A stretch of 64,000 bases of DNA from DASSUW01 sp963844405 (GTDB taxonomy: Bacteria > Actinomycetota > Thermoleophilia > Solirubrobacterales > Solirubrobacteraceae): NCBI GenBank assembly GCA_963844405.1, contig CAWJNZ010000009.1:1-64000 (forward strand), written 5' to 3'. This document shows, one piece after another, positions 50,227 through 58,470 of the stretch. The notes beneath the pieces are model-generated. The model was not told the origin of the DNA. It made no database searches and saw only the letters and a program-made list of their open reading frames with translations. The position numbers and the translations under genes are program-made. Position 1 is the first letter of the stretch. Each line of letters begins with the position of its first letter.

Positions 50227-51682
50227 GGACGAGCTCCTTGAGCTCCTCGAGGATCAGCGCGCGCAGCTCGCGGCGACTTAACCCGTTGTCGGGCGGCTTG
50301 GCGACCGGGGCGGGCTCGGGCCGCGCCTCCCACGGCTGCAGGCCGGCGAAGTCGCCGAACGGCGCGTCGGTCGCGTAGGCCACGCGCGTCCACTGCGTGA
50401 GGTGCCGCGGCTCGAGGTTCTCGGTCAGGCTCGAGCGGCCGAAGAAGCCGGTGCCGATCGTCATCGTCGGCGCCAGGTTGGTGTCCAGCCCCGCGCCCCC
50501 CGTGCTGCCCGGCGCGTTGACCGACACGCGCAGCACTCGCACGGCGGCACCGTAGGCGAGGATCGTCTTCGGGTCGGTCGAGTGGATGACGGCGGAGTGG
50601 CCGGCGCCGCCGATCCGCAGCAGCGCGCGTGCGGCGTCGATCCCGCGCGCGGCGTCCGGCACGCGGACGAGCCCGAGCAGCGGGAACAGCTTCTCCAGCG
50701 CCAGCGGCTCCTCTGGGACGACCAGCGGGAACGGCGCCACGAGCACGCGCGTGCCGCGGGGCAGCTCGATCTCGGCCGCCGCCGCCAGCGCGGCCGCGTC
50801 CTTGCCGGCCAGCGCCGTGTCGATGCGACCCTCCGGGTACAGCGCGTTGCGGACCTTGTCGCTCTCCTCGGCGTCGAGCACGTGGGCGCCGCAGCGCTCG
50901 AACTCGCGCTCGAGCGCGTCGGCGACCCGCTCCTCCACGATCGCCACCGACTCGTTCGTGCACAGGATCGAGTTGTCGAACGCCTTCGAGTCCGCGAGGC
51001 AGTGGGCGGCCGCCGCGACGTCGGCCGTCGCGTCGACGAGCGCGGGCACGTTGCCGGGCCCGACGCCGAGCGACGGGTTGCCCGACCGGTACGCCGCCCG
51101 CACGACCGCCGTCCCGCCCGTGGCGACGATGACGTCGACGCCGTCGTCGCTCATCAGCGCCTCGATCAGCGGGATCGTCGGCTCCTCGACCACCTGCAGG
51201 CAGCCGTCGGGCGCGCCGGCCGCCACCGCCGCGCGCGCCAGCAGGTGCACCGCCTCGGCGGACGTCCGCTTCGCGAGCGGGTGCGGCGAGACCACCACCG
51301 CGTTGCGCGTCATCAGCGACAGCAGGACCTTGAAGTAGACGGTCGCGATCGGGTTGGTCGACGGCGTCAGCGCCAGCACTACGCCCGCCGGCTTGGGCAC
51401 CGCCACGATCTTCGCCCCGGCGTCGATCTGCACGCCGACGAAGTCGTCGCCGGCGTAGCGCTCCAGCACCGCGCGCGAGCACGCCTCGTTCTTGCGCCGC
51501 TTGTGCTCGGGCACCCCCATGCCGGTCTCCTCCACCGCGGCCACGGCGAACCTTTCCGCGTTTTGGTACGCCATCTCGGCCACCGCCTCGACCACCCGCC
51601 GCGTCCGCTCGCGGTCATATCCGGCGAACGCGGTGGCCGCCCAGCGCGCCCGCTGCAGCATCATCATCGCCCGGTCGATCAC
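50219..51682 (-). CDS. Acylating aldehyde dehydrogenase (PduP/EutE-like), encapsulated signature enzyme
   Basis: A protein of 487 residues from GTG 51682. The family pattern is clear: GVVLALTPSTNPIATVYFKVLLSLMTRNAVVVSPHPLAKRTSAEAV, VIVATGGTAVVRAAYRSGNPSLGVGPGNVPALVDATADV, and the nucleophile in AFDNSILCTNESVAIVEE. The C-terminus is a Pro-rich linker (RPEPAPVAKPPDN) ending in an amphipathic helix (SRRELRALILEELKELVHG), a typical C-terminal encapsulation peptide. It converts the aldehyde made from the amino alcohol into acyl-CoA inside the compartment. The start overlaps the aminotransferase stop. Confidence 0.9.
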   Translation of the reverse strand: MIDRAMMMLQRARWAATAFAGYDRERTRRVVEAVAEMAYQNAERFAVAAVEETGMGVPEHKRRKNEACSRAVLERYAGDDFVGVQIDAGAKIVAVPKPAGVVLALTPSTNPIATVYFKVLLSLMTRNAVVVSPHPLAKRTSAEAVHLLARAAVAAGAPDGCLQVVEEPTIPLIEALMSDDGVDVIVATGGTAVVRAAYRSGNPSLGVGPGNVPALVDATADVAAAAHCLADSKAFDNSILCTNESVAIVEERVADALEREFERCGAHVLDAEESDKVRNALYPEGRIDTALAGKDAAALAAAAEIELPRGTRVLVAPFPLVVPEEPLALEKLFPLLGLVRVPDAARGIDAARALLRIGGAGHSAVIHSTDPKTILAYGAAVRVLRVSVNAPGSTGGAGLDTNLAPTMTIGTGFFGRSSLTENLEPRHLTQWTRVAYATDAPFGDFAGLQPWEARPEPAPVAKPPDNGLSRRELRALILEELKELVHG

Positions 51683-52953
51683 GCGGCCACCGCCACGTCG
51701 GCCAGCGCGAGCCCGATGCCCACGCGCGCGCGGTCGAGCACCTCGTCGACCATGTCCGGGCCGAGCAGGATGCCGGGCTTGAACTGCAGCACCCGCGGGT
51801 CGAGCGTCGAGAAGATCGCCCACACGCCGTTCTCGTACAGCCGGCGCATGACGAGCTTGGCGCCCTGCGGGTGGTCGAACTCCAGCCCCATGACCACCCC
51901 GTCCTGGCGGATGCCGACGAACCAGTCCGGATAGAGCTCCTGGATCTCGCGCAGCCCGGCCCGGAAGCGGTCGGCGATGTAGTGGACCATCGAGCGCACC
52001 TCGGGCCGCCCGCAGATCTCGAGCACCTTCAGCGCCACGATGCAGCCGAGCTCGGCGCCGCCGCCGGTGGAGATGTGGCCGAAGCCGTCCTCCTTCAGCC
52101 AGGCGCTGCACTCCTCGCTCACCACGCAGCAGGCGATCGGGTACATGCCGCCGGTGATCCCCTTGCCGACGATCATGATGTCGGGCTCGATGCCGGCCTT
52201 GGCGATGCCCCACATCTCGCCCGTGCGCATCAGCCCGGTCTGCACCTCGTCGGCGATGTAGAGCGCGCCGTAGCGCTCGCACAGCCGCTTGACGGCCAGC
52301 AGGTAGCCGGGCTCGGGCAGCGGGAACCCGTAGGTCGCTGGGATCGTCTCGATCACGACGCCCGCCACGTCGCCCGGCGCCAGCGCCTCCTCCATCGCCC
52401 CGAGGTCGTTGAACGGCACCTGCGCGAACTCCTCCGGGCGGTCGCTCAGGAAGAGCTGGCTGAAGCGCTCGTCGCCGGTCGCCACCGCCAGGCCGGTGTG
52501 GCCGTGGTAGCCCTTGCGGATCGAGACGATCTTGCGGCGCTGGCGCGTGTGCCGGGCGGTCTTGATCGCGATGTCGGTCGCCTCGCCCCCGCCCGACCCG
52601 TAGATGACGCGCTTCATGTTCGGCGGGCACGTGGCCACCAGCGCCTCGGCCAGCGCCGTGCGGGCCAGCGCCGGGAAGTGGTGGTTGCCGATGTCGAACC
52701 GGCCCATGGCCTGCTCGAGCGTGGCGATCAGCTCCGGGTTGCGGTGCCCGAGGTTGTACGTCCCGCCGTTGAGGTGCAGGTCGATCAGCCGCCGCCCCGC
52801 CATGTCCCAGAAGCAGTAGCCCTCGCGGCGGTCGATCACGAGGTCGACGCCGGCGTCCTGCCAGAAGCGCGTCTTGTCCGGGTTCCAGAACTCCTCGGAG
52901 CGGCGGAGGAAGTCCGCCTTGGACTCATACGAGAAGAAGCCGTACTCGTACAC
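51679..52953 (-). CDS. Class-III aminotransferase-family PLP enzyme, probable amino-alcohol-phosphate phospholyase
   Basis: A protein of ~424 residues. Class III PLP features: IYGSGGGEATDIAIKTARHTRQRRKIVSIRKGYHGHTGLAVATGDERF, ALYIADEVQTGLMRTGEMWGI (PLP Asp), IMIVGKGITGGMYPI (Schiff-base Lys) and FGHISTGGGAELGC. Members near APH-type kinases act as phospho-lyases that eliminate phosphate and ammonia; in RMM loci the product is an aldehyde. It is the first gene of the 43.9-53 kb operon. GTG 52953 (MYEYGFFSYES) was chosen because the predicted promoter (TTGCAT / TACGTT) lies just upstream and the extension reads as non-coding. Confidence 0.83.
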   Translation of the reverse strand: MYEYGFFSYESKADFLRRSEEFWNPDKTRFWQDAGVDLVIDRREGYCFWDMAGRRLIDLHLNGGTYNLGHRNPELIATLEQAMGRFDIGNHHFPALARTALAEALVATCPPNMKRVIYGSGGGEATDIAIKTARHTRQRRKIVSIRKGYHGHTGLAVATGDERFSQLFLSDRPEEFAQVPFNDLGAMEEALAPGDVAGVVIETIPATYGFPLPEPGYLLAVKRLCERYGALYIADEVQTGLMRTGEMWGIAKAGIEPDIMIVGKGITGGMYPIACCVVSEECSAWLKEDGFGHISTGGGAELGCIVALKVLEICGRPEVRSMVHYIADRFRAGLREIQELYPDWFVGIRQDGVVMGLEFDHPQGAKLVMRRLYENGVWAIFSTLDPRVLQFKPGILLGPDMVDEVLDRARVGIGLALADVAVAA

Positions 52954-52977
52954 CGTCGCGGAACGTACCAGAACCCG

Positions 52978-52998
52978 GACCAAATGCAACGTTTGGTC
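52978..52998. promoter_or_regulatory. Operator palindrome GACCAAA-N7-TTTGGTC and promoter of the microcompartment operon
   Basis: Perfect 7-base arms separated by TGCAACG. On the minus strand a -35-like TTGCAT falls inside the repeat and a -10-like TACGTT follows after 16 bases, which would start transcription at or next to the GTG at 52953 (leaderless). Binding here would block RNA polymerase. Its sequence differs from the AGTTGTC palindromes, so another regulator may act at this end of the operon. Confidence 0.6.
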
Positions 52999-53078
52999 TG
53001 TCTCGTAATCGCGCGGTAGGAGAGCGGTAGGGGCGCGCCCGCACGCTCCGGGCCACCCCACCCCCAAGGAGCCACCCC

Positions 53079-54608
53079 ATGCACCTCTCCCTCACGCGCC
53101 CACGCGGGCGCACGACGCGCGCCGTGCTGGCCACGGCGCTGGCCCTGTGCGCGCTACCGGCGGCCGCGCAGGCGGGCGTCATCGACGAGGCCGTGGACGG
53201 CACGCTGAAGTACCGCGCCCCCAGCGGCGAGACCAACGCCGTCCTCGTGACCGAGCAGAGCCTCGGCGTCGAGCTGAATGATCAGGCCGGCGTCACCGCC
53301 GGCACCGGCCTCTGCGCGGAGATCACCGCCACGAAGGTGCGCTGTGCTCTCGGGCTCCGGCTCAGCGAGGTGACCCTCGGCGACCGCAACGACTCGGCCA
53401 GCATCCGCACCACCCGCCCGGCCCTGGTCGACGGCGGCACCGGCGACGATCTGTTCTTCGCGGGCATGTCGCCCTCCGCCAGCGCGGTCGAGTATCGCGG
53501 CGGCCACAACTTCGACACGCTCAGCTACGCGAGCGCGTCGGCCGGCGCGGTGATGCTCCAGGACGAGCTGGCCGGCGACGGCCGCCCGAGCCTGGGCGAT
53601 CGCGACAACGTGCGCCGCGACATCGAGAACTTCATCGGCTCCCCGTTCGGCGACCGGCTCGAGGGCAGCCGGACCGGTCTGGTGCTGTGCATCGGGTGCA
53701 GCGGTACGACGGTGCCGCAGCGCTTCACCGGCGGGCTCGGCGACGACACGCTGCGCGGCGGCACGAACATGGACCAGTTCTTCATGGGCGGCGGCGCCGA
53801 CGGCGCCGACACGATCCTCGCGGGCCCGAACTTCACGATCGTCGACTACGGCGGGCGCGCCCTGCCCGTCGAGGTGACCGTCGGCCACGGCACGCGCGAC
53901 GACGGCGCCGCGGGCGAGGGCGACGACATCCGCGCCGGCGTCGACCACCTGATCGGCGGCCGCGGCGGCGACACGCTGACCCAGAATCCCGAGTCGGACG
54001 CGTTCATCTCGCTGGTCGGCGGTCCCGGCATCGACGAGCTGACGGGCGGCAAGGGCGGCGACAACCTCGACGGCGGCCCGGGCGGGGACACCCTGGTCAG
54101 CCGTGAGGGCAACGACCGCATCTTCGCCCGCGACGGCGAGTTCGACCTCGTCGGCTGCGGCTCGGGCCTCGACGACACCGCGGAGCTCGACCAGGGCATC
54201 GACGTCTCCGGCAATTGCGAGAACAAGCCGGTCGGCACCCTCCGCCTCGCCTCGAAGGCGGTGCGGGCGAAGGCCGGCGAGGTGGCCCCCGTGGAGCTGC
54301 GCTGGCGCCACCCCGAGAGCTGGCGCAAGCTGGCCAAGATCGAGCTGCGCCTCTTCGACGGCGATCTGCCGGTCGGCGAGGTCGTCCTGCGCCCGGCCGG
54401 CAGGAAGATGGCGGCCGACGGCGCGGTCACCCTCGTCCGCAAGGCGAGCCGGATGACGCCCGCGGGCAAGGCGGTCGCCGCGCAGCTGGCCCTGAAGCTC
54501 GACGAGAGCCTGGCCGGCCGCACGCTCCGGCTCGACGTCGAGGCCAGCGACCGCGACGGGAGCCGTCAGCTCGAGCGCGCTGCCGGCACGGTCCGCGTCG
54601 CGCGCTAG
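53079..54608 (+). CDS. Secreted RTX-like calcium-binding repeat protein
   Basis: A protein of 509 residues, ATG preceded by AAGGAG. Residues 1-33 form a signal peptide with a twin-arginine-like basic start (RPRGRTTRAVLATALALCALPAAAQA). Repeats of the hemolysin-type nonapeptide GGxGxDxLx occur from ~115 to ~365: VDGGTGDDLFFAG, FTGGLGDDTLRGGTNMD, IGGRGGDTLTQ, LTGGKGGDNLDGGPGGDTLVSREGNDRIF; these bind calcium in a parallel beta-roll. The C-terminal ~130 residues form a beta-sandwich-like domain (LRLASKAVRAKAGEVAPVELRW...). Such proteins are common in Solirubrobacter-like genomes. The role is unknown. It is divergent from the microcompartment operon. Confidence 0.75.
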   Translation: MHLSLTRPRGRTTRAVLATALALCALPAAAQAGVIDEAVDGTLKYRAPSGETNAVLVTEQSLGVELNDQAGVTAGTGLCAEITATKVRCALGLRLSEVTLGDRNDSASIRTTRPALVDGGTGDDLFFAGMSPSASAVEYRGGHNFDTLSYASASAGAVMLQDELAGDGRPSLGDRDNVRRDIENFIGSPFGDRLEGSRTGLVLCIGCSGTTVPQRFTGGLGDDTLRGGTNMDQFFMGGGADGADTILAGPNFTIVDYGGRALPVEVTVGHGTRDDGAAGEGDDIRAGVDHLIGGRGGDTLTQNPESDAFISLVGGPGIDELTGGKGGDNLDGGPGGDTLVSREGNDRIFARDGEFDLVGCGSGLDDTAELDQGIDVSGNCENKPVGTLRLASKAVRAKAGEVAPVELRWRHPESWRKLAKIELRLFDGDLPVGEVVLRPAGRKMAADGAVTLVRKASRMTPAGKAVAAQLALKLDESLAGRTLRLDVEASDRDGSRQLERAAGTVRVAR

Positions 54609-54621
54609 CCGGACACCGGGC

Positions 54622-54644
54622 GGGGCCGCCGTTCCGGCGGCCCC
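54622..54644 (+). terminator. Terminator hairpin after the RTX-like gene
   Basis: GGGGCCGCC (54622-54630) pairs perfectly with GGCGGCCCC (54636-54644) across the loop GTTCC, 14 bases after the stop codon. A run of T is absent. Confidence 0.7.
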
Positions 54645-54659
54645 GCCGTTGGCCACTCC

Positions 54660-54677
54660 AAGTTGACGCGACAACTT
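54660..54677. promoter_or_regulatory. GntR-type palindrome AAGTTGACGCGACAACTT
   Basis: An 18-base palindrome with one mismatched pair (AAGTTGaCG / CGaCAACTT). It shares the AAGTTG...CAACTT ends with the sites at 43000 and 45459 and lies 19 bases upstream of the ATG of the citrate-synthase-like gene, in an appropriate place to control it. The core is CGCG rather than N1, so the regulator may be related but not identical. Confidence 0.55.
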
Positions 54678-54695
54678 GATACCTTCGCGCTCGCG

Positions 54696-55439
54696 ATGGG
54701 AGGCGAGGCTCCGGTCAGCCACATCAGCCAGGCCTACCCCGACCGCATCGAGGTCCGGGGCCGCGACCTGACCGTCGACCTGATGGGCTCGACTGAGCTT
54801 CACCGAGTACTTCCATCTGCTGCTCACGGGCCGCGAGCCGACCGACGACCAGCGCTTCTTCCTCGACCTGCTGCTGGTGGCGATCGCCGAGCACGGGATG
54901 ATGCCGACGAACGTCGCCGCGCGGATGACGCTCTCGGCCGACCCCGGCGCCCTGCAGGGCGCGGTGGCGGCCGGCATTCTCGGCTGCGGCCCGGTGCTGC
55001 TCGGGACGTCGGAGGAGTGCGCGCGGCTGCTCGAGCAGCGAGGAGGGCGCCGTCGCGCGAGGTCCACCGGCTCGCGCGCGGCGCGGCGGGAAGGTGCCCG
55101 GCTTCGGCCATCCGGTGCACAAGCCGCTCGACCCCCGCGCCGAGCGCATCCTCGAGCTCGCCGACGAGCGCGGGGTGAGCGGGAGGCACGTCGCGCTCGC
55201 GCGCGAGGTCCGCGACGCGGTCGCCGAGGCGTGGGGCCGGCCGCTGACGATGAACGTCTCGATGCCGATCGCCGCGGTGATGCTCGACCTCGGCTTCCCC
55301 GCCAACGTCGTCAAGGCGGTGCCGATCCTCGCGCGCACGGCGAGCCTGCTCGCCCACCTGGCCGAGGAGCGCGAGAACCCGATCGGCTTCCGGATGGCCG
55401 GCGGCCGCCGAGCACGCGGTCGAGTACCAGGCCGAATGA
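54696..55439 (+). pseudogene. Citrate-synthase-like (citryl-CoA lyase type) gene with several frameshifts
   Basis: From ATG 54696 the product follows short citrate synthase/citryl-CoA lyase proteins: SHISQAYPDRIEVRGRDLTVDLMGS, then (after removing an extra base at ~54792) LSFTEYFHLLLTGREPTDDQRFFLDLLLVAIAEHGMMPTNVAARMTL, GALQGAVAAGILGCGPVLLGTSEECARLLEQ, then (extra bases at ~55039, ~55058 and near 55083) EEGAVA-EVHRLAR, KVPGFGHPVHKPLDPRAERILELADE with the catalytic His, TMNVSMPIAAVMLDLGFPANVVKAVPILARTASLLAHLAEE, and after ~55408 EHAVEYQAE. All conserved parts remain, so either decay is very recent or the indels are sequencing errors. The stop overlaps the ATG of the ligase gene. Confidence 0.75.
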
Positions 55440-56661
55440 GCGACGCCGCCGCGTTACCGCGATCAGGTCGCCTACCTGCTCGAGCGCTCGCCGTTCTACC
55501 GCGAGAAGCTCGCCGGCCGCGACGTCGGCGGGCTCGACGACATCGCCGCGCTGCCGCTCGACCGACAAGCGCGAGGTGCGGGCCACCGTCACGCCGGAGA
55601 ACCCGTTCGGCGCCCACCTGTGCGCCGACCCGCGAGGAGATCGTCCGCATCTACTCCACGAGCGGGACCACCGGCACGCCGAGCTTCATCCCGCTGACGG
55701 CGGGTGACCTGGAGAACTGGATCACCTGCTCGGCGCGCAGCTACGCGGCCTCGGGCATCAAGCGCCGGCCAGCGGATCGTCAGCACCTACAACGCCGGGC
55801 CGTTCGTGGCCGGCGCGGCGCTCGGCTCCTTCGAACGGCTCGGGCTGAGCCACATCCCGGTCGGCACCGGCAACACCGAGCGGCTGCTCAACGCGATCGA
55901 GCTGCTGCGGCCCGAGGCGGTGGTGCTGACCCCGTCGTACGCGGCCTACCTCGTGGAGAAGCGACTTCGACCGCTCCAGCGTCGAGCACGTGCTGGTCGC
56001 CGGCGAGCCCGGCGGCGGCGAGCCGGAGTTCCGCGCCATGCTCGAGGCCGGCTGGGGCGCGCGCGTGACCGAGGCGATGGGGATCGGCGACATCGGCGTC
56101 TCGCTGTGGGGCGAGTGCGAGCACCAGGACGGCATGCACCTGGGCGCCCACGGCTTCGTCCACCCGGAGCTGATCGACCCGGAGACCGAGCAGGCGCTGC
56201 CGATGGAGGACGGCGCGACCGGCGAGCTCGTCCTCACCCACCTGCGCCACCGCGCCGCGCCGCTGCTGCGCTTCCGCACGCGCGACCACGTCGAGGTCCG
56301 TGCGAAGCCGTGCCCGTGCGGGCGCCCCGGCCCGCGCATCCGCTGCATCGGCCGCACCGACGACATGCTGATCGTGCGCGGCGTCAACGTCTTCCCCTCC
56401 GCCGTCCGCGAGGTGGTCAGCGGCTTCGTCCCGGCCGTCAGCGGCCACATCCTCGTCAGGCCGCAGGCCTCCGGCGTCAAGCAGGAGCCGCCGCTCCCGG
56501 TCAGCGTCGAGCTGGCGCCCGACGCGAGCGCGACCAGCGCCCTCGCGGAGTCGATCCGCGAGCGGCTGCGCGCGATGCTCGTCGTGCAGACGCAGGTCGA
56601 GCTCGTGCCGTGGGGACGCTGCAGCGCAGCGAGTACAAGTCGAAGCTGGTCGAGCGACTAG
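55436..56661 (+). pseudogene. Phenylacetate-CoA-ligase-like AMP-forming enzyme, multiple frameshifts
   Basis: Pieces in all three frames reassemble into a PaaK-like enzyme: YRDQVAYLLERSPFYREKL, EEIVRIYSTSGTTGTPSFIPLTAGDLENWITCSARSYAASGIK (AMP loop STSGTTGTP), QRIVSTYNAGPFVAGAALGSFERLGLSHIPVGTGNTERLLNAIELLRPEAVVLTPSYAAYLVEK, EAMGIGDIGVSLWGECEHQDGMH, LLRFRTRDHVEV, CGRPGPRIRCIGRTDDMLIVRGVNVFPSAVREVV. Extra single bases occur near 55454, 55560, 55633, 55763 and 55962, and a further indel near 56616, before LQRSEYKSKLVER. It would activate an aromatic or short-chain acid to its CoA ester. Paired with the citrate-synthase-like gene, it suggests a CoA-thioester pathway. Confidence 0.75.
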
Positions 56662-56672
56662 GTTCGAGGCAC

Positions 56673-57260
56673 ATGCGCAAGCTCCAGACCCAGGGCGTCC
56701 ACCACATCACCATCGTGGGCGCCGACCGGCAGACGTCGATCGACTTCTGGGAGGGCCTGCTCGGCATGCCCTTCGTGTTCGAGCAGCCCAACCTCGACAA
56801 CCCGTCCGAGAGCCACCTCTACTTCGACCCGGGCGACGGACGCCTGATCACGATCTTCACCAGCGAGGAGCGCACGCCGGACCCGACGCGCACGGCGACC
56901 GACCCTGGCTGCGTGCACCACGTCGCCTTCTCGCTCTCGCAGGCCAGCTTCGGGCAGACGGTCGAGCGGCTCGACGAGCGCGGGATCCGCCACAGCGGCG
57001 TCAAGGACCGCGGCTTCATGGACTCGATCTACTTCGAGGATCCGCTCGGCCTCCTGATCGAGCTCGCGTCGTACCGGTTCGAGCCGCCGTTCGGCGTCCA
57101 GCACGGGGAGGTGCTGCTGGAGGCCCACAAGCTGCGCGTCGAGCGCGGCGACCACCACATCGACCGCATCCACGTGGCCGACGCGATCGAGCGGCTGGTC
57201 GAGCGGTCGCGCGCGTCGCTTTCCGACGACCGGTCACCGAAGGACCCCTATCACCGCTAG
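56673..57260 (+). CDS. VOC-family (glyoxalase/extradiol-dioxygenase fold) protein
   Basis: A protein of 195 residues from ATG 56673. It has two vicinal-oxygen-chelate modules: GVHHITIVGADRQTSIDFWEGLLGMPFVFEQPNLDN...LYFDPGDGRLITIF, and GCVHHVAFSLSQASFGQTVERLDERGIRHSGVKDRGFMDSIYFEDPLGLLIELASY. Metal ligands are His in VHHI and VHHV and Glu in LIELAS. Similar ring-cleaving or isomerising enzymes occur in aromatic pathways. It is 12 bases downstream of the ligase fragment and 9 bases before the GST gene, so probably co-transcribed. Confidence 0.8.
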   Translation: MRKLQTQGVHHITIVGADRQTSIDFWEGLLGMPFVFEQPNLDNPSESHLYFDPGDGRLITIFTSEERTPDPTRTATDPGCVHHVAFSLSQASFGQTVERLDERGIRHSGVKDRGFMDSIYFEDPLGLLIELASYRFEPPFGVQHGEVLLEAHKLRVERGDHHIDRIHVADAIERLVERSRASLSDDRSPKDPYHR

Positions 57261-57269
57261 GAGGAGCGC

Positions 57270-57959
57270 ATGGCAGCGAACACGCTCAACATCCTGACCC
57301 CGAGCGTCAACAACCTCACGGTCCGGATCTTCGTGCGAGCGGCGGGACTCGACTTCGCGGAGGTCGACGTCTGGGGCAAGACGACCGAGCCGGAGTACCT
57401 GGCCAAGTACCCGGCGCACCTGACGCCGATGCTCGAGGAGGAGGGCCTGCCGCGCGGCTACCTCGGCGAGAGCTGCGCGATCATGGCCTACCTGTGCAAC
57501 AAGCACGGGCTCGACCGGTTCTACCCGACCGACCCCGGCCGGCGGGCGATGGTCGACAACGCGATGTTCTATTTGATCGGGACGTTCTATCCGCTGCTGG
57601 CGCGGGCCACGTACCCGACGCTCGGCTTTCCCCAGTACCCGGGCGAGGTGGCCACCTCGGACGCCGGCGACGACATGAAGGCGAAGGCGGCCAAGGACGC
57701 CGAGGCGGCGCTGGCGGAGCCGCTCGACGTGTTCCGCTCGTTCTTCATGGACGGCGGGCGGTTCATCGGCGGCGACCACCCGTCGATCGCCGACATCCGG
57801 CTGGCGGCGACGCTCGAGTTCCTGCGCGCGATCGACTACCCGTTCCCGGACTGGGCCGAGGAGTTCATGAGCGCGATGGAGTCCGAGCTCGGCGAGGCGT
57901 ACTCGGAGCCGGCGGCCGACGTGCGCGGCTACGTGGAGAGCGTCAAGTCGGCCGCCTAG
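57270..57959 (+). CDS. Glutathione-S-transferase-like protein
   Basis: A protein of 229 residues, ATG after AGGAG. N-terminal thioredoxin-like half: LNILTPSVNNLTVRIFVRAAGLDFAEVDVWGKTTEPEYLAKYPAHLTPMLEEEGLPRGYLGESCAIMAYLCNKHG, with the cis-Pro and Glu-Ser of the thiol site. C-terminal helical half: FRSFFMDGGRFIGGDHPSIADIRLAATLEFLRAIDYPFPDWAEEF, where the D of PSIADIRLAATLEF is the GST N-capping residue. As actinobacteria usually lack glutathione, it may use another thiol. Neighbouring VOC and ligase genes suggest ring or epoxide processing. Confidence 0.82.
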   Translation: MAANTLNILTPSVNNLTVRIFVRAAGLDFAEVDVWGKTTEPEYLAKYPAHLTPMLEEEGLPRGYLGESCAIMAYLCNKHGLDRFYPTDPGRRAMVDNAMFYLIGTFYPLLARATYPTLGFPQYPGEVATSDAGDDMKAKAAKDAEAALAEPLDVFRSFFMDGGRFIGGDHPSIADIRLAATLEFLRAIDYPFPDWAEEFMSAMESELGEAYSEPAADVRGYVESVKSAA

Positions 57960-58131
57960 ATGATTGATTCCGCGGCCCGCGTGCCCGCATGGCCGCGTAG
58001 CGTGGATGCCGGGCGGTGCCCGCGCGATCGGCACAGTGGCGGAGCGACGGGCCGATTCAGTGGGTGCCGATCCGGTTCCGACCCATCGCCGCCGCACCCC
58101 TCTCGCGCGGAGTCGCACCATACCGGCGTCC

Positions 58132-58470
58132 TCATGCCGGCGGTGCCCCGGAGCGGAGGACGATCTTCGTCTCCGTGTCGGAGGCGCCGAGCCTGATGCG
58201 CAGCGTGCGCAGGAGGATGTCGAGCTCGGCGGTGTCGTGGCAGGAGACGCGGAGCAGGTAGTCCGGGGCGCCGGCGAGGTGGAGGACCTCGGTGACCGGC
58301 GCCAGCCGCTCGGCTTCGGTGGCGAAGCGATCGGAGTCGACTCCGTGGGTCAGCGTCACGCCCACGATCGCCTCGAGGCGACGACCGCCCGCGGCGGGGT
58401 CGACGAGGGCGGTGAACCCCGTGATGACCCCGGCCTGGCGGAGCCGGCGCACGCGGTCGGCGGCGGCGTG
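58132..58470 (-). pseudogene. Lrp/AsnC-family regulator, N-terminal DNA-binding part deleted
   Basis: The remaining ~113 residues read AADRVRRLRQAGVITGFTALVDPAAGGRRLEAIVGVTLTHG...FATEAERLAPVTEVLHLAGAPDYLLRVSCHDTAELDILLRTLRIRLGASDTETKIVL, the end of the HTH followed by the RAM ligand domain of Lrp proteins. The first ~35-40 residues (helices 1-2 of the HTH) are absent. Immediately upstream of the break, in opposite orientation, lies the end of a LysE-type exporter, also without its start. Both lost 5' halves meet near 58470. Confidence 0.75.
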
